DNA from: Paracoccus fistulariae
GTDB lineage: Bacteria; Pseudomonadota; Alphaproteobacteria; Rhodobacterales; Rhodobacteraceae
Direction: 5' to 3'
Length of the DNA stretch: 64,000 bases
Assembly: GCF_028553785.1 (NCBI RefSeq)
Contig: NZ_CP067136.1
Coordinates: forward strand, 3,470,501 to 3,534,500
The translations under genes were made by a program, and so were the position numbers. Below are positions 1 to 10,146 of the stretch, piece by piece; position 1 is the stretch's first letter, and every line of letters starts with the position of its first letter. Below the pieces are notes generated by a model. That model worked only from the letters and a program-made list of their open reading frames with translations, made no database searches and had not been told where the DNA came from.

Positions 1-129
1 ATGAATATCCACCTTCTGATCATGGGCCCGGAAAAGCGCGAGACGCTGGAACGCGCGGTCAAGCTGGACCCGATGCAGGCGCCGATCCGGGCATTTCTTG
101 ATAACGCGACCGTTCACTGGGCCGAATAG
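1..129 (+). CDS. pgl: 6-phosphogluconolactonase, C-terminal end (partial)
   Basis: The window opens inside this gene; only the last 42 codons, ending in TAG, are visible. The residues HLLIMGPEKR, APIRAF and the terminal VHWAE match the conserved end of bacterial Pgl (DevB type), which hydrolyses 6-phosphogluconolactone to 6-phosphogluconate in the pentose phosphate and Entner-Doudoroff routes. The ATG at base 1 is an internal Met, not the start. It lies 19 bases ahead of pgi on the same strand, a zwf-pgl-pgi arrangement common in this family; zwf would be expected just outside the window. The identification rests on the tail alone but fits the neighbour. Confidence 0.85.
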   Translation: MNIHLLIMGPEKRETLERAVKLDPMQAPIRAFLDNATVHWAE

Positions 130-148
130 GCTGTAGGAGATTTCCGAC

Positions 149-1765
149 ATGACAGATATCTGGAGCCGGCTGAAATCCTGCCGTCAGGCGCAGGGCGACA
201 CAAGCATCACCTCGCTGTTTGACGCGGACGCCGACCGGGCGACCGCCTTCAGCACCCGTGCTGACGGGCTGCTGTTCGACTGGTCCAAGACCATGATCGA
301 CGCCGATGCCCGTGATCTGCTGCTGGATCTTGCCCGCAATGCGGATGTCGTGGCCCGGCGCGAGGCCATGTTCGGCGGCGAAAAGATCAATGAAACCGAA
401 GGCCGCGCCGTGCTGCATACGGCGCTGCGCAATCTGTCGGGCAGCGTGTCTGTGGACGGTCAGGATGTCATGCCACAGGTCCGCCAGACGCATGACCGGA
501 TGGCAGCCTTCGCCAATGACGTCCGCTCGGGCGCCTTTGCGGGGCAGGGGGGCAAGATCACCGATGTGGTCAATATCGGCATCGGTGGATCGGATCTTGG
601 ACCCTATATGGCAACGCTGGCCATGGCGCCCTATCACGACGGGCCGCGCACGCATTTCGTCAGCAATGTCGATGGCGCCGATATCGCCGATACGCTGAAA
701 GGTCTGGATCCGGCAACGACGCTGGTCATCGTCGCCTCGAAAACCTTCACCACCATCGAAACGATGACCAATGCCCAGACGGCCCGCGACTGGATGGCCA
801 AAACGCTCAGCGACCCGGCGGCGCAATTCGCCGCGCTGTCCTCGGCCGTGGATAAGACCGGCGAGTTCGGCATCGATGAGGCCCGCGTCTTCGGCTTCGA
901 GGATTGGGTCGGCGGGCGCTATTCGGTCTGGGGCCCGATCGGGCTGTCGCTGATGCTGGCCATCGGGCCGGATCGCTTTGACGAATTCCTGGCGGGCGGT
1001 GCGGCGATGGATGCCCATTTCCGCAGCGCGCCGCTGGCCGATAACCTGCCGGTGCTGCTGGCGCTGGTCGGCATCTGGCACCACCAGATCTGCGGCTATC
1101 CGACCCGCGCCGTCCTGCCCTATGACAACCGGCTGATGCGCCTGCCCGCCTATCTCCAGCAGCTTGAGATGGAATCGAATGGCAAGCGCGTCGCCATGGA
1201 CGGATCGGACCTGACGCTGCCCTCCGGCCCGGTGGTCTGGGGCGAGCCCGGCACCAATGGCCAGCACGCCTTCTATCAATTGATCCATCAGGGCACGATG
1301 CCGGTGCCCTGCGAATTCATCCTGGCCGCCCGCGGTCACGAGGATGAACTGGCCCATCACCACATCCTTCTGGCCGCCAATTGCCTGGCCCAGTCCGAGG
1401 CGCTGATGCGTGGCCGCAGCCTCGATGAAGCCCGCGCCCTGATGGAGGCCAAGGGCCTTCGCGGCGCGGAACTGGACCGTCAGGCCCGGCATCGTGTGTT
1501 CCCGGGCAACCGCCCCTCGACCACCCTGCTGATCCCGCAACTGACGCCCTATACGCTGGGCCAGATCGTCGCGCTTTACGAACATCGCGTCTTTGTCGAG
1601 GGCGTGATTCTGGGCCTCAACAGCTTCGATCAATGGGGGGTCGAACTGGGCAAGGAACTGGCCCTGAAGGTCGAACCGCTGCTGAAAGGCGAGGCTTCGC
1701 CCGATCATGACCCATCGACCGAACATCTGGCACAGGCCTTCCGCCAGATGCGCGCCGACAACTGA
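149..1765 (+). CDS. pgi: Glucose-6-phosphate isomerase
   Basis: A 538-residue cytosolic enzyme that interconverts glucose 6-phosphate and fructose 6-phosphate. Visible signatures are the phosphate-binding IGIGGSD (residues 143-149), SKTFTT (197-202), the PGI signature [12 protein letters not shown] (255-266), the catalytic Glu in MESNGK (E342) and the His in GTNGQHAF (H373), followed by the second signature [12 protein letters not shown] near the C-terminus. The ATG is preceded by a TAGGAG sequence. Length is normal for the short bacterial form. It follows pgl by 19 bases and is probably cotranscribed; a clear hairpin terminator follows the stop. Confidence 0.97.
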   Translation: MTDIWSRLKSCRQAQGDTSITSLFDADADRATAFSTRADGLLFDWSKTMIDADARDLLLDLARNADVVARREAMFGGEKINETEGRAVLHTALRNLSGSVSVDGQDVMPQVRQTHDRMAAFANDVRSGAFAGQGGKITDVVNIGIGGSDLGPYMATLAMAPYHDGPRTHFVSNVDGADIADTLKGLDPATTLVIVASKTFTTIETMTNAQTARDWMAKTLSDPAAQFAALSSAVDKTGEFGIDEARVFGFEDWVGGRYSVWGPIGLSLMLAIGPDRFDEFLAGGAAMDAHFRSAPLADNLPVLLALVGIWHHQICGYPTRAVLPYDNRLMRLPAYLQQLEMESNGKRVAMDGSDLTLPSGPVVWGEPGTNGQHAFYQLIHQGTMPVPCEFILAARGHEDELAHHHILLAANCLAQSEALMRGRSLDEARALMEAKGLRGAELDRQARHRVFPGNRPSTTLLIPQLTPYTLGQIVALYEHRVFVEGVILGLNSFDQWGVELGKELALKVEPLLKGEASPDHDPSTEHLAQAFRQMRADN

Positions 1766-1768
1766 TCA

Positions 1769-1788
1769 GGGGGCTGCGGCCCCCTTTT
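1769..1788 (+). terminator. Rho-independent terminator after pgi
   Basis: GGGGGC and GCCCCC form a six-pair stem with a four-base loop, followed by TTTT, four bases after the pgi stop codon. Confidence 0.75.
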
Positions 1789-1874
1789 CCCACCAGATCG
1801 CCCGGCCATGCCGCTGCGGGCTTCCCCTCGGGCGGCGCAATGATTAGGTTCGGCCCGATCAGAAGGAAGCGGAT

Positions 1875-2906
1875 ATGTCGTTTTTCACCAAAATGCGCGA
1901 GCGGCTGACCCGCTCTTCATCGAAGATCGGTGATGGGCTTGACGATATCGTCTCGGACGGCGCGACCGAACAGCCCGATGCCGCGCCCCCGCCGCCAGCC
2001 GAACAGGTCGTGCCGCCACCGACCCCGGGTCTGGTCGGTCGCCTTTTCGGCCGCAGCGAAAGCCCTGTGGAGGAACCGCGCCGCGCCCTTGACGACGACA
2101 TGCTGGAAGAGCTTGAAGATATGCTGGTTCAGGCGGATCTCGGCGTCGAAACCGCCCTGCGCGTGACCGCCAATATCGCCGAGGGCCGGATGGGCCGCCG
2201 CCTTTCCGTGACCGAATTGAAGGAACTTCTGGCCGCCGAAATCGCCCGCATCATGACCCCCGTGGCTCGCCCGCTGCCGCTTTATCCGAAAAAGCCGCAG
2301 GTGGTGCTGGTCGTCGGCGTCAATGGCGCGGGCAAGACCACCACCATTGGCAAACTGGCCAGCCAGTTCCGCGCCGCCGGAAAATCCGTTGTGATTGCCG
2401 CAGGCGATACGTTCCGCGCGGCAGCCGTCGAACAGCTTCAGGTCTGGGGCCAGCGCGCGGGCGTGCCGGTTATGGTCGCGGCCCAGGGCTCGGACCCCGC
2501 CAGCCTCGCCTTCGACGCCATGGGCAAGGCCGAGGCCGATGGCGCCGACCTGCTGATGATCGACACGGCCGGGCGCCTGCAGAATCGTCAGGACCTGATG
2601 GAAGAACTGGCCAAGATCGTCCGCGTCATCCGCAAGAAAGACCCCTCGGCCCCGCATAATACGCTGTTGGTGCTGGACGCGACCACGGGCCAGAACGCGC
2701 TCAATCAGGTCGAGACGTTCCAGAAACTCGCCGATGTCTCGGGCCTCGTGATGACAAAACTCGACGGCACCGCGCGCGGCGGGGTTCTGGTCGCCCTAGC
2801 CGACCGCTTCGGCCTGCCGATCCATGCCATCGGCGTCGGTGAACAGATCGACGATCTCGATGCCTTCGACGCACAGGAATTCGCCCGCGCTCTCGTGGGT
2901 CTCTAA
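1875..2906 (+). CDS. ftsY: Signal recognition particle receptor FtsY
   Basis: A 343-residue SRP GTPase that docks ribosome-SRP complexes at the inner membrane for cotranslational insertion. The first 60-70 residues are a short acidic, proline-rich A region, much shorter than in E. coli, followed by the N domain (about 72-135) and the G domain. GTPase motifs are GVNGAGKTT (148-156), DTFRAAAVEQL (178-188), DTAGRLQN (230-237) and TKLDGTARGG (294-303). The ATG at 1875 follows GAAGGAAGCGGAT. It stands alone between pgi and the convergent his genes and has its own hairpin terminator. Confidence 0.96.
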   Translation: MSFFTKMRERLTRSSSKIGDGLDDIVSDGATEQPDAAPPPPAEQVVPPPTPGLVGRLFGRSESPVEEPRRALDDDMLEELEDMLVQADLGVETALRVTANIAEGRMGRRLSVTELKELLAAEIARIMTPVARPLPLYPKKPQVVLVVGVNGAGKTTTIGKLASQFRAAGKSVVIAAGDTFRAAAVEQLQVWGQRAGVPVMVAAQGSDPASLAFDAMGKAEADGADLLMIDTAGRLQNRQDLMEELAKIVRVIRKKDPSAPHNTLLVLDATTGQNALNQVETFQKLADVSGLVMTKLDGTARGGVLVALADRFGLPIHAIGVGEQIDDLDAFDAQEFARALVGL

Positions 2907-2909
2907 GAC

Positions 2910-2936
2910 GGGCCTCTGACAGGCCCTTTCTTCTTT
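2910..2936 (+). terminator. Rho-independent terminator after ftsY
   Basis: GGGCCT and AGGCCC pair around a five-base loop and are followed by TTTCTTCTTT. The T-rich tail merges into the adjoining extragenic repeat. Confidence 0.6.
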
Positions 2937-2990
2937 GCAAAAATATCCTTGGGGGAGGCCCTGAAAGGGCCGGGGGCGAAAGCCCCCTGC
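2931..2990 (-). repeat. Dispersed extragenic element, copy 1
   Basis: Read on the minus strand: a GGGGGC...GCCCCC hairpin, a second hairpin (GGCCCT/AGGGCC), then CCCCCAAGGATATTTTTGCA and AAGAAGAAA. It fills the gap between convergent ftsY and hisG. Related copies lie at 6511-6586, 8030-8056 and 10147-10199. The hairpin next to hisG could end its transcription. Confidence 0.7.
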
Positions 2991-2991
2991 C

Positions 2992-3672
2992 TCAGCCCGC
3001 CACCCCAAGCTGGGCCAGAAACCGATCCATCTCCGGCCCCGCCGCGCGGCGATTGCCGTAAAGCGTTGCCTGAGACCGCAAGATCGGCTCTTCCGACAGG
3101 ATTTTCAGGTTGTTGGCACGTAGGGTCGCGCCGGAACTGGTGATATCGGCAATCGCCTCGGCGGTCTGATTTGCCACCGTCCCCTCGGTCGCGCCCTGGC
3201 TGTCGACCAGCTGATAATCCGCGACTTCATGCTCCGACAGCCAGGCCCGAACCAGCCGGTGATATTTCGTCGCGATCCGCAGGCGCATGCCATGCGCGGC
3301 CCGGAAATCCCGCGCGATCGAGGTCAGATCGTCCAGATCCCGGCAATCGCGCCAGCAGGCCGGAACGGCCAGAATCAGATCGGCATGGCCAAATCCCATC
3401 GGCGCGATCTCGATCAGATCCGAGGCCCAGCCGGGCAGCTTTTCCCGCACCAGATCGGTCCCGGTCACCCCCAGCTCTATCCGCCCGGCGGCCAGTTCGC
3501 GCGGGATCTCACCCGCCGAAAGCAGCACCAGCGCCACATCTTCGGCACCCTCGACCTGACCGGCATAGTCACGATCCGACCCGCTGCGCGACAGCCGGAC
3601 CCCGCGATCCGCGAACCAGTCGAAGCTCTGCTCCATCAACCGCCCCTTCGAGGGCACGCCAAGGCGGATCAT
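2992..3672 (-). CDS. hisG: ATP phosphoribosyltransferase catalytic subunit, short form
   Basis: A 226-residue HisG of the short (HisG-S) class, which condenses ATP and PRPP in the first step of histidine synthesis. It starts [12 protein letters not shown], contains the conserved GVTGTDLVREK, and ends after the two catalytic lobes; the C-terminal histidine-binding domain of long HisG is absent. Short HisG needs the HisZ regulatory subunit, and hisZ sits directly upstream with a four-base stop/start overlap. The order on the minus strand is hisS-hisZ-hisG, so translational coupling is likely. Confidence 0.95.
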   Translation of the reverse strand: MIRLGVPSKGRLMEQSFDWFADRGVRLSRSGSDRDYAGQVEGAEDVALVLLSAGEIPRELAAGRIELGVTGTDLVREKLPGWASDLIEIAPMGFGHADLILAVPACWRDCRDLDDLTSIARDFRAAHGMRLRIATKYHRLVRAWLSEHEVADYQLVDSQGATEGTVANQTAEAIADITSSGATLRANNLKILSEEPILRSQATLYGNRRAAGPEMDRFLAQLGVAG

Positions 3673-4730
3673 CGCACAGCCTCCAGTTCCGCGACCAGGC
3701 CGGGCCGGATGATCCCGCCCACGGCCGGAATCGTACGCCCCTTGCCCAGAACCGCCATCAGCGCATCATAGCGCCCGCCCGAGGCGACGGGCGGCCAATC
3801 CGCATGCGCGGCCAGAAAGCTGAAGGTGAAACCGTCGTAATATTCCATGGTCGCACGGCCATGGCTGGCATCGAAGATGATCGTCGCGGGATCGATCCCC
3901 ATTCTGGCGATCGTCGCAAACCGCGCTTCGATGCGCGCGACGGCAGGCGCGATGGCCGGAAAATCCGCAGACAGATCACGCAATTGCTGCATCGCCTCGG
4001 GTGCCGATCCACGCAGCGTGAACAATTTCTGCAACCGTGCGGACCATGCGGCGGGCAGGGGCGGCTCATCGCGATCCGCCTGCAGCCGCGCAATCCTTGC
4101 CGCCATCTCATCCGCGCCGCGCAGCCCCGACCAGACGACATCATCCTCTGCCAGCACCAGCGGCCGGGCAGGCCGCGAGAACCGATCCAGCAGGCGCTGA
4201 AACCGATGCGGCCGCCAGATATGGTGCAAAAGCGCATCGCGCCGCGCCTGCGGCAGCGGCATCCCCCGCACCGCATCCATCAGCAGCGACATGTCACCGG
4301 TTTCCGCCTGCAGCCCGTAGCCCTGCAACTGCCGGTGAAACAGGGCAAAGACCTCGGCATCCGCATCCGCATCGTGGGCGAAAAGCTCGAAGCCGCATTG
4401 CAGATATTCATTGTCACGCGGGTTTTCGGGGCGCAGGTCGCCCATGTCCTGCTTGCGAAAAACCTCGCCCAGATAGCAGTAGCGGGCAGGCTCTGCCCCG
4501 CTTTCCATATGCAACTGGACCACGGGAACGGTGAAATCCGGGCGCAGCATCACCTCGCCCCGGATCGGGTCCAGCGTGACATAGGCGCGGGCGCGGATAT
4601 CCTCGCCGTAAACATCCAGCATCGTCCCGGCGGGCAAAAGCAGATCGGGCGCAACCTCCTGCGCCCCGGCGGCGCGGAACCCCTCCAGCAGCCTCTGACC
4701 GATCAATTGCTTGTCGCGCTTGGCGATCAT
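3669..4730 (-). CDS. hisZ: ATP phosphoribosyltransferase regulatory subunit HisZ
   Basis: A 353-residue paralogue of the histidyl-tRNA synthetase catalytic domain without aminoacylation activity; in the HisG-HisZ hetero-octamer it senses histidine. The class II synthetase fold shows in [14 protein letters not shown] and in [12 protein letters not shown]. It has no anticodon-binding domain. I chose the ATG at 4730 ([11 protein letters not shown]), which overlaps the hisS stop as ATGA; an open frame runs 24 codons further upstream, but that sequence is hisS coding DNA. It overlaps hisG by four bases. Confidence 0.92.
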   Translation of the reverse strand: MIAKRDKQLIGQRLLEGFRAAGAQEVAPDLLLPAGTMLDVYGEDIRARAYVTLDPIRGEVMLRPDFTVPVVQLHMESGAEPARYCYLGEVFRKQDMGDLRPENPRDNEYLQCGFELFAHDADADAEVFALFHRQLQGYGLQAETGDMSLLMDAVRGMPLPQARRDALLHHIWRPHRFQRLLDRFSRPARPLVLAEDDVVWSGLRGADEMAARIARLQADRDEPPLPAAWSARLQKLFTLRGSAPEAMQQLRDLSADFPAIAPAVARIEARFATIARMGIDPATIIFDASHGRATMEYYDGFTFSFLAAHADWPPVASGGRYDALMAVLGKGRTIPAVGGIIRPGLVAELEAVR

Positions 4731-6208
4731 CCCAGGATCCGCCGGACTTCGGCCACCAGATCGGCGCGCGCAACCTCGGTCTGGGCGGGTTGCGCCTTCC
4801 ATTCCTCATGGCTGGCCTCGGCGGCGATCTTTGCGCCAAGGATCAGATCCTTGACCTGTACCACACCGCGCTCTGCCTCATCCCCGCCCTGAATGATGGC
4901 CACCGGCGCACCGCGCTTATCGGCATATTTCAACTGGTTGCCGAAATTCTTGGGATTGCCCAGATAAACCTCGGCCCGAATGCCAGCGGCGCGCAGATCC
5001 GCGGCCATCGCCTGATAATCGGCCATCCGGTCGCGATCCATGACGGTGACGACCACCGGCCCTTGCGTTTCCTGCCCGGCCAGCCCCTTGGCCCGCAGCG
5101 CCGCCAGCAACCGGTCAACGCCGATGCTGATCCCCGTCGCGGGCACCTTCTGTCCGGTAAACCGCTCGACCAGCCCGTCATAGCGCCCACCGCCGGCGAC
5201 GCTGCCGAACTGCCGCTTGCGGCCCTTTTCATCCAGAATGTCAAAGGTCAGTTCGGCCTCGAAGACCGGACCGGTATAATAGCCAAGCCCACGCACGATG
5301 GACGGGTCGATCACCACCCGATCCGCGCCGACCTGCATCGCCGCCAGCATCTCCGCGATCTGGGCCAGTTCCGAAACCCCGTCGCCGCCAATGGCCGAGC
5401 CGCCAACAGCCGCCCGCAAATTCGCCAGCGTCGCCGCGTTATCCGCGCCTTTCGAGGTCAGAAAGGCCAGAACCGGCGCCGCCTGCGCCTCATCCAGCCC
5501 GATCCCGTCGATAAAGGCGCCGCTCTCGTCCTTGCGCCCCTTGGTCAGCAGCGCCAGAACGCCGTCGCGACCGACCTTGTCGAACTTGTCGATGCTGCGC
5601 AGAACGTCATCGGCCTGATCGGGCAGGATCTGCGCGGCCTCCAGCACACCGTTCAGAACCTTGCGGTTGTTGATGCGGACCAGATAATCGCCGCGCGCAA
5701 TGCCCACGGCCTCCAGCGCATCCGCCAGCATCGCGCAGATCTCGGCATCGGCGGCAACCGAGGCGCTGCCCACCGTATCCGCATCGCATTGATAGAACTG
5801 CCGGAACCGCCCCGGCCCGGGCTTTTCGTTGCGCCAGACGGGTCCCATGGCATAGCGCCGATAGGGGCTGGGCAGATCATTGCGGAACTGCGCGGCTACG
5901 CGCGCCAGCGGCGCCGTCAGATCATAGCGCAACGCCAGCCAGTCGCCCGAACCGCCGCCCGGCACCGCCTCTTCCTGCCAGGCAAATACACCGGCATTCG
6001 GCCGGTCCACATCAGGCAGGAATTTCCCCAGGGCATCGACCGTCTCGACCGCACTGGTTTCCAGCGGATCGAAGCCGTGGCGATGATAGACTGCGGCGAT
6101 CCGATCCAGCATCTGCTTGCGTTCGGTGACATCCGCGCCAAAATAGTCACGAAAGCCCTTGGGCGTTTCCGCCTTGGGGCGGGGCTGTTTTTTCTGATCT
6201 TTCGCCAT
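4727..6208 (-). CDS. hisS: Histidyl-tRNA synthetase
   Basis: A 493-residue class II aminoacyl-tRNA synthetase. It begins [31 protein letters not shown] is the family's N-terminal motif, [20 protein letters not shown] is motif 2, [15 protein letters not shown] is a histidine-binding segment, and the last 100 residues form the anticodon-binding domain. It is longer than the 420-residue E. coli protein, typical of the alphaproteobacterial type. The start at 6208 was preferred to an upstream in-frame start because the protein then begins at the normal N-terminus. First gene of hisS-hisZ-hisG, divergent from slyX. Confidence 0.95.
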   Translation of the reverse strand: MAKDQKKQPRPKAETPKGFRDYFGADVTERKQMLDRIAAVYHRHGFDPLETSAVETVDALGKFLPDVDRPNAGVFAWQEEAVPGGGSGDWLALRYDLTAPLARVAAQFRNDLPSPYRRYAMGPVWRNEKPGPGRFRQFYQCDADTVGSASVAADAEICAMLADALEAVGIARGDYLVRINNRKVLNGVLEAAQILPDQADDVLRSIDKFDKVGRDGVLALLTKGRKDESGAFIDGIGLDEAQAAPVLAFLTSKGADNAATLANLRAAVGGSAIGGDGVSELAQIAEMLAAMQVGADRVVIDPSIVRGLGYYTGPVFEAELTFDILDEKGRKRQFGSVAGGGRYDGLVERFTGQKVPATGISIGVDRLLAALRAKGLAGQETQGPVVVTVMDRDRMADYQAMAADLRAAGIRAEVYLGNPKNFGNQLKYADKRGAPVAIIQGGDEAERGVVQVKDLILGAKIAAEASHEEWKAQPAQTEVARADLVAEVRRILG

Positions 6209-6260
6209 GGTCCTGCGCCTCTCCGGCCAATCCGTGGCTGCTCTAGCGGAAGGGGGCGCA

Positions 6261-6494
6261 ATGAACAAGAACCCGGGGGAAAATGACGATGCCCAAATCC
6301 GGCAACTTCAGGAGACGGTGGCCCATCTGACGCGCCTGACAGAAGAGCTGAACGAGGTCATTGCCCGTCAGGATGGCGAGATCGCCCGCCTGACCCGCCG
6401 CGTCGACATGCTGTGGCGCCATGCCGCCGAACAACAGGCCGATGCGGAATCCGGCGCGATCCCTCTGGCCGACCAGCGCCCGCCGCATTGGTGA
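6261..6494 (+). CDS. slyX: SlyX family protein
   Basis: A 77-residue protein made almost wholly of one coiled coil (about residues 11-55: [20 protein letters not shown] and [18 protein letters not shown]), ending in the family-typical proline-rich PPHW. The function of SlyX is unknown. It is divergent from hisS, with 52 bases between the two starts, and is followed by a strong double hairpin. The ATG at 6261 gives the usual family length. Confidence 0.85.
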   Translation: MNKNPGENDDAQIRQLQETVAHLTRLTEELNEVIARQDGEIARLTRRVDMLWRHAAEQQADAESGAIPLADQRPPHW

Positions 6495-6510
6495 CCTCTC
6501 CCCCATCTTG

Positions 6511-6586
6511 TGTGTCAAAATATCCCGGGGGAAGCCCAGTCGCCCCCATCGAGGGGGCGGCTGGGCTGGGGGCAGAGCCCCCTTTT
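6511..6586 (-). repeat. Dispersed extragenic element, copy 2, with two hairpins and a terminator
   Basis: On the minus strand the copy reads GGGGGC/GCCCCC hairpin, a long hairpin, then CCCCCGGGATATTTTGACAC. The long hairpin (6533-6567) has 14 Watson-Crick pairs and one G-U pair around a five-base loop. On the plus strand the outer hairpin (6568-6582) is followed by TTTT and can act as the slyX terminator. Confidence 0.7.
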
Positions 6587-6676
6587 GCCGTCGCGCTTTG
6601 AATTCCCCGCTTTTCCCCGACTGCCCATTGCGCTAGATCATTCCGCGGACGTTTTTCGGGGAATGGAAGGACCGTC

Positions 6677-7969
6677 ATGGCCAATGTGGTGGTAGTCGGC
6701 GCGCAATGGGGCGACGAGGGCAAGGGCAAGATCGTTGACTGGCTCAGCGAACGTGCCGATGTGATCGCGCGGTTTCAGGGCGGGCATAATGCGGGCCATA
6801 CGCTGGTCATCGGCGACAAGGTGTTCAAGCTGTCGCTGCTGCCCTCGGGGATCGTCCGCGAGAACAAACTTGCGGTGATCGGCAATGGTGTCGTGCTGGA
6901 TCCCTGGTCGCTTTTCGCCGAGATCGACAAGCTGTCCGGTCAGGGCGTCAAGATTTCGACCGAGAATCTGATGATCGCCGAGAATACGCCGCTGATTCTG
7001 CCCTTGCACCAGGATCTGGACAAGCTGCGCGAAGAGGCAGCAGGCAAGGCCAGGATCGGCACTACCGGGCGCGGCATCGGCCCTGCCTATGAGGACAAGG
7101 TCGGCCGCCGCACCATCCGTGTCGCCGATCTGGGCGATGAAGAGACGCTGGACGCGCGTCTTGACCGCCTGCTGGCGCATCACGATGCCCTGCGTCAGGG
7201 GCTGGGCGCCGAACCGATCGACCGCGCCGCGCTGAAAGCGAAGCTGCAGGAGATCGCGCCGAAGCTGCTGCCCTATGCGCAGCCGGTCTGGAAGATCATG
7301 GCCGATGCGCGCAAATCGGGACGCCGCATCCTGTTCGAGGGCGCACAGGGCAGCCTGCTGGACATCGATTTCGGCACCTATCCCTATGTGACCAGTTCGA
7401 CCACGATGTCGGGCATGGCGGCCTCTGGCACAGGGATGGGGCCGGGCGCGATCGATTTCGTGCTGGGCATCGTCAAGGCCTACACGACCCGCGTGGGCGA
7501 AGGGCCTTTCCCGACCGAGTTGAACGATGCCGACGGGCAGCGTCTGGGCGAGCGGGGGCATGAATTCGGCACCGTGACCGGGCGTCAGCGCCGCTGCGGC
7601 TGGTTCGATGCGGTTCTGGTGCGCCAGACCTGTGCGATTTCGGGCGTGAACGGGATTGCGCTGACCAAGCTGGACGTGCTGGACGGTTTCAAGACGCTGA
7701 AGATCTGCGTCGGTTACGAGATCGACGGACAGCATTACGATTACCTGCCCACGGCCGCCGCATTGCAGGCCAAAGTGACGCCGATCTATGAAGAGATGGA
7801 TGGCTGGTCCGAATCGACGGCCGGGGCGCGCAGCTGGGCCGACCTGCCCGCCGCCGCGATCAAATATGTGCGCCGCGTCGAGGAATTGATCCAGTGCCCG
7901 GTCGCGCTGCTATCGACCAGCCCCGAGCGGGACGATACGATTCTGGTGACCGATCCTTTCGCGGATTGA
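6677..7969 (+). CDS. purA: Adenylosuccinate synthetase
   Basis: A 430-residue enzyme joining IMP and aspartate with GTP hydrolysis, the first committed step to AMP. It shows the signature [11 protein letters not shown] (residues 11-21), [25 protein letters not shown] and [12 protein letters not shown], all in family order and at normal length. The ATG at 6677 follows GGAAGG. It appears monocistronic: a terminator lies upstream and a different cluster starts about 100 bases downstream. Confidence 0.97.
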   Translation: MANVVVVGAQWGDEGKGKIVDWLSERADVIARFQGGHNAGHTLVIGDKVFKLSLLPSGIVRENKLAVIGNGVVLDPWSLFAEIDKLSGQGVKISTENLMIAENTPLILPLHQDLDKLREEAAGKARIGTTGRGIGPAYEDKVGRRTIRVADLGDEETLDARLDRLLAHHDALRQGLGAEPIDRAALKAKLQEIAPKLLPYAQPVWKIMADARKSGRRILFEGAQGSLLDIDFGTYPYVTSSTTMSGMAASGTGMGPGAIDFVLGIVKAYTTRVGEGPFPTELNDADGQRLGERGHEFGTVTGRQRRCGWFDAVLVRQTCAISGVNGIALTKLDVLDGFKTLKICVGYEIDGQHYDYLPTAAALQAKVTPIYEEMDGWSESTAGARSWADLPAAAIKYVRRVEELIQCPVALLSTSPERDDTILVTDPFAD

Positions 7970-8029
7970 CCGGGCGCCAAGATCACTCACCCGCTTTTCC
8001 TGAAACCGGGGTTTCGGGCATCGAGCCTG

Positions 8030-8056
8030 GATGGATATTTGAGCAAAGAAGAAAGG
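8030..8056 (+). repeat. Dispersed extragenic element, copy 3 (partial)
   Basis: Only the right end is recognisable (GGATATTTGAGCAAAGAAGA). The GGGGGC hairpin is missing, although an unrelated inverted repeat (CCTGAAACC/GGTTTCGGG) lies just upstream. The purine-rich tail abuts the next gene and may contribute to its ribosome binding site. Confidence 0.45.
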
Positions 8057-8065
8057 CGGGGGCGC

Positions 8066-8278
8066 TTGGATCTGAAAACGAAGAAGCGATTGTCGCTGTT
8101 GATTCTGGTTCTGGGGCTTCCGGCCTATATCGTTGTGGCGGTGAGCCTGGTGAATTGGATGGATGCCCGTTGGGGGCGGCTGCCGATCTGGGCTGAGCTG
8201 CTGGTCTATGTCGGGCTTGGGATTCTGTGGATTCTGCCGCTGAAGCGCATCTTTACCGGGATCGGGCGCGGCGAATGA
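8066..8278 (+). CDS. DUF2842 small inner-membrane protein
   Basis: A 70-residue protein of unknown function with two predicted membrane helices (about residues 10-28 and 42-62), LLILVLGLPAYIVVAVSLV and AELLVYVGLGILWILPL, and the family ending in a basic segment (LKRIFTGIG). I chose the TTG at 8066, which gives the normal MDLKTKKR N-terminus and has AGAAAGGCGG upstream; an earlier TTG at 8039 would put repeat sequence into the protein. Its stop overlaps the thiN start as ATGA, so the two are translationally coupled. The link to thiamine metabolism is positional only. Confidence 0.7.
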   Translation: MDLKTKKRLSLLILVLGLPAYIVVAVSLVNWMDARWGRLPIWAELLVYVGLGILWILPLKRIFTGIGRGE

Positions 8279-8940
8279 GTGAGATCATGGTCACCTCGGA
8301 TCGCGGTGTGACCGTGGTCGGGGGGGGGCCGGTCGCGCGTCGTGATCTGGAAGATGCAATGGCCGTCGCGCCGCTGGTGGTCGCGGCGGATGGGGGCGCG
8401 GATCATCTGCTGGATCTGGGACTGATGCCCGATTGGGTGATCGGCGATCTGGACAGCCTTGGCGGTAAGGCGCGCGCGGCGCTTGCGCCCGGGCGGATTG
8501 TCGAGGTCGCCGAACAGGACAGCACCGATTTCGAAAAATGTCTCAGCCGGATTTCGGCCCCCTTCGTCATTGCGGTTGGTTTTACGGGCTTGCGGCTGGA
8601 TCACACGCTGGCGGCCTTGACCGTGCTGGTCCGGCAGGAATGGTCATCTGTGCTGATGCTGGGGTCGGATGATCTGGTATTTGTCGCGCCGCCCCGGATC
8701 GAACTGCCGCTGGAAGAGGGGACGCGGGTGTCGCTGTACCCGATGGGCCCGTCGCGGGGGCGCAGCACCGGGCTGTTCTGGCCCATAGACGGGCTGGACT
8801 TCGCGCCCGACGGGCGGGTTGGAACCTCGAACAGGGCCGAGGGACCTGTTGCCCTGGAGATCGAGGGGCCGATGCTGGTCATGCTGCCGCGCGATTGCCT
8901 GCCTCTGGCCATGGCGGCCCTGGGATTGGGCGCGGGCTGA
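8275..8940 (+). CDS. thiN: Thiamine pyrophosphokinase
   Basis: A 221-residue enzyme of the TPK family that transfers pyrophosphate from ATP to thiamine. The substrate-site signature is present: [13 protein letters not shown] followed by DWVIGDLDS, then [11 protein letters not shown] and [10 protein letters not shown]. The C-terminal half is the beta-sandwich thiamine-binding domain. The ATG overlaps the previous stop. No TPP riboswitch-like sequence was seen upstream, which fits a salvage/activation gene rather than a synthesis operon. Confidence 0.88.
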   Translation: MSEIMVTSDRGVTVVGGGPVARRDLEDAMAVAPLVVAADGGADHLLDLGLMPDWVIGDLDSLGGKARAALAPGRIVEVAEQDSTDFEKCLSRISAPFVIAVGFTGLRLDHTLAALTVLVRQEWSSVLMLGSDDLVFVAPPRIELPLEEGTRVSLYPMGPSRGRSTGLFWPIDGLDFAPDGRVGTSNRAEGPVALEIEGPMLVMLPRDCLPLAMAALGLGAG

Positions 8941-9017
8941 GCAGATCAAAGAGCCGTGGGGCGGTTGCCGTGCCTGCCCTGATGGCTTATCTGCAAGGCC
9001 GAACCCGGAGGTCGTCC

Positions 9018-10145
9018 ATGTCGCTGAACCCGATCCGTCCCTGGCGCAATATCGAGCGGCGGAAATCCCGCCAGATCATGGTGGGCAATGTCCCTGTTGG
9101 GGGGGATGCGCCGATTTCGGTGCAGACCATGACCAATACGAATGGTCATGACGTGCGCGCCACGCTGGATCAGGTGATCCGCGCGGCCGAGGCCGGGGCG
9201 GATATCGTGCGGATCTCGGCCCCTGATCAGGAGACGACACGGGCGCTGCGCGAGATCTGTCGCGAAAGCCCGGTGCCGATCGTGGCCGATATCCATTTCC
9301 ACTATAAACGCGCCATTGAGGCCGCCGAGGCTGGCGTCGCCTGTTTGCGGATCAATCCGGGAAATATCGGCGACGAGGCGCGCGTGCGCGAGGTGATCAA
9401 GGCGGCGCGGGATAATGGCTGCTCGATGCGAATCGGTGTGAATGCCGGATCGCTGGAGCGGCATTTGCTGGAAAAATACGGCGAGCCCTGTCCTGACGCG
9501 ATGGTGGAATCGGGGCTGGATCACATCAGGATCCTTGAGGATAACGATTTTCACGAATTCAAGATCAGTGTGAAAGCCTCGGACGTGTTTCTGGCGGCGG
9601 CGGCCTATCAGCAGCTGGCCGAGGCGACGGATGCGCCGATCCATCTGGGAATCACCGAGGCCGGCGGTTTTGTCGGGGGGACGGTGAAATCGGCGGTCGG
9701 TCTGGGCAATCTGCTGTGGATGGGGATCGGGGACACGATCCGCGTCAGCCTGTCGGCCGATCCGGTCGAAGAGGTCAAGGTCGGCTATGAGATCCTGAAA
9801 TCTCTGGGGTTGCGGACCCGGGGGGTGCAGATCATTTCCTGCCCGTCCTGCGCGCGGCAGGGGTTCGACGTGATCAAGACCGTCGAAAAGCTGGAACAGC
9901 GGCTGGAGCATATCAAGACCCCGATGAGCCTGTCGATCATCGGCTGCGTTGTGAACGGGCCGGGCGAGGCGCTGATGACCGATATCGGTTTTACCGGCGG
10001 CGGTGCGGGCAGCGGCATGGTCTATATGGCGGGCAAGCAGAGCCACAAGATGTCCAACGATCAGATGATTGATCACATCGTGGAACTGGTGGAAGAGCGG
10101 GCGCGCCAGATCGAAGCGGAAGAGGCGGCGACGGCGGCGGAATAA
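9018..10145 (+). CDS. ispG: 4-hydroxy-3-methylbut-2-en-1-yl diphosphate synthase
   Basis: A 375-residue [4Fe-4S] enzyme of the non-mevalonate isoprenoid pathway that converts MEcPP to HMBPP. The cluster ligands Cys275, Cys278 ([10 protein letters not shown]) and Cys310 ([10 protein letters not shown]), plus Glu317, line up with those of E. coli IspG. The N-terminal TIM barrel begins at [16 protein letters not shown]. The ATG at 9018 is chosen because GGAGG lies seven bases upstream; an in-frame ATG at 8982 has no such site. A hairpin from extragenic copy 4 follows the stop. Confidence 0.96.
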   Translation: MSLNPIRPWRNIERRKSRQIMVGNVPVGGDAPISVQTMTNTNGHDVRATLDQVIRAAEAGADIVRISAPDQETTRALREICRESPVPIVADIHFHYKRAIEAAEAGVACLRINPGNIGDEARVREVIKAARDNGCSMRIGVNAGSLERHLLEKYGEPCPDAMVESGLDHIRILEDNDFHEFKISVKASDVFLAAAAYQQLAEATDAPIHLGITEAGGFVGGTVKSAVGLGNLLWMGIGDTIRVSLSADPVEEVKVGYEILKSLGLRTRGVQIISCPSCARQGFDVIKTVEKLEQRLEHIKTPMSLSIIGCVVNGPGEALMTDIGFTGGGAGSGMVYMAGKQSHKMSNDQMIDHIVELVEERARQIEAEEAATAAE

Positions 10146-10146
10146 G

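Noticed and set aside
59-1726. Long minus-strand open frame antisense to pgi
   Set aside because: Codon-position GC bias in this GC-rich genome keeps antisense frames open; the product has no recognisable domain and pgi is certain.
8215-8275. TPP riboswitch ahead of thiN
   Set aside because: thiN starts inside the previous gene's stop codon, leaving no leader, and no conserved THI-box sequence was seen.
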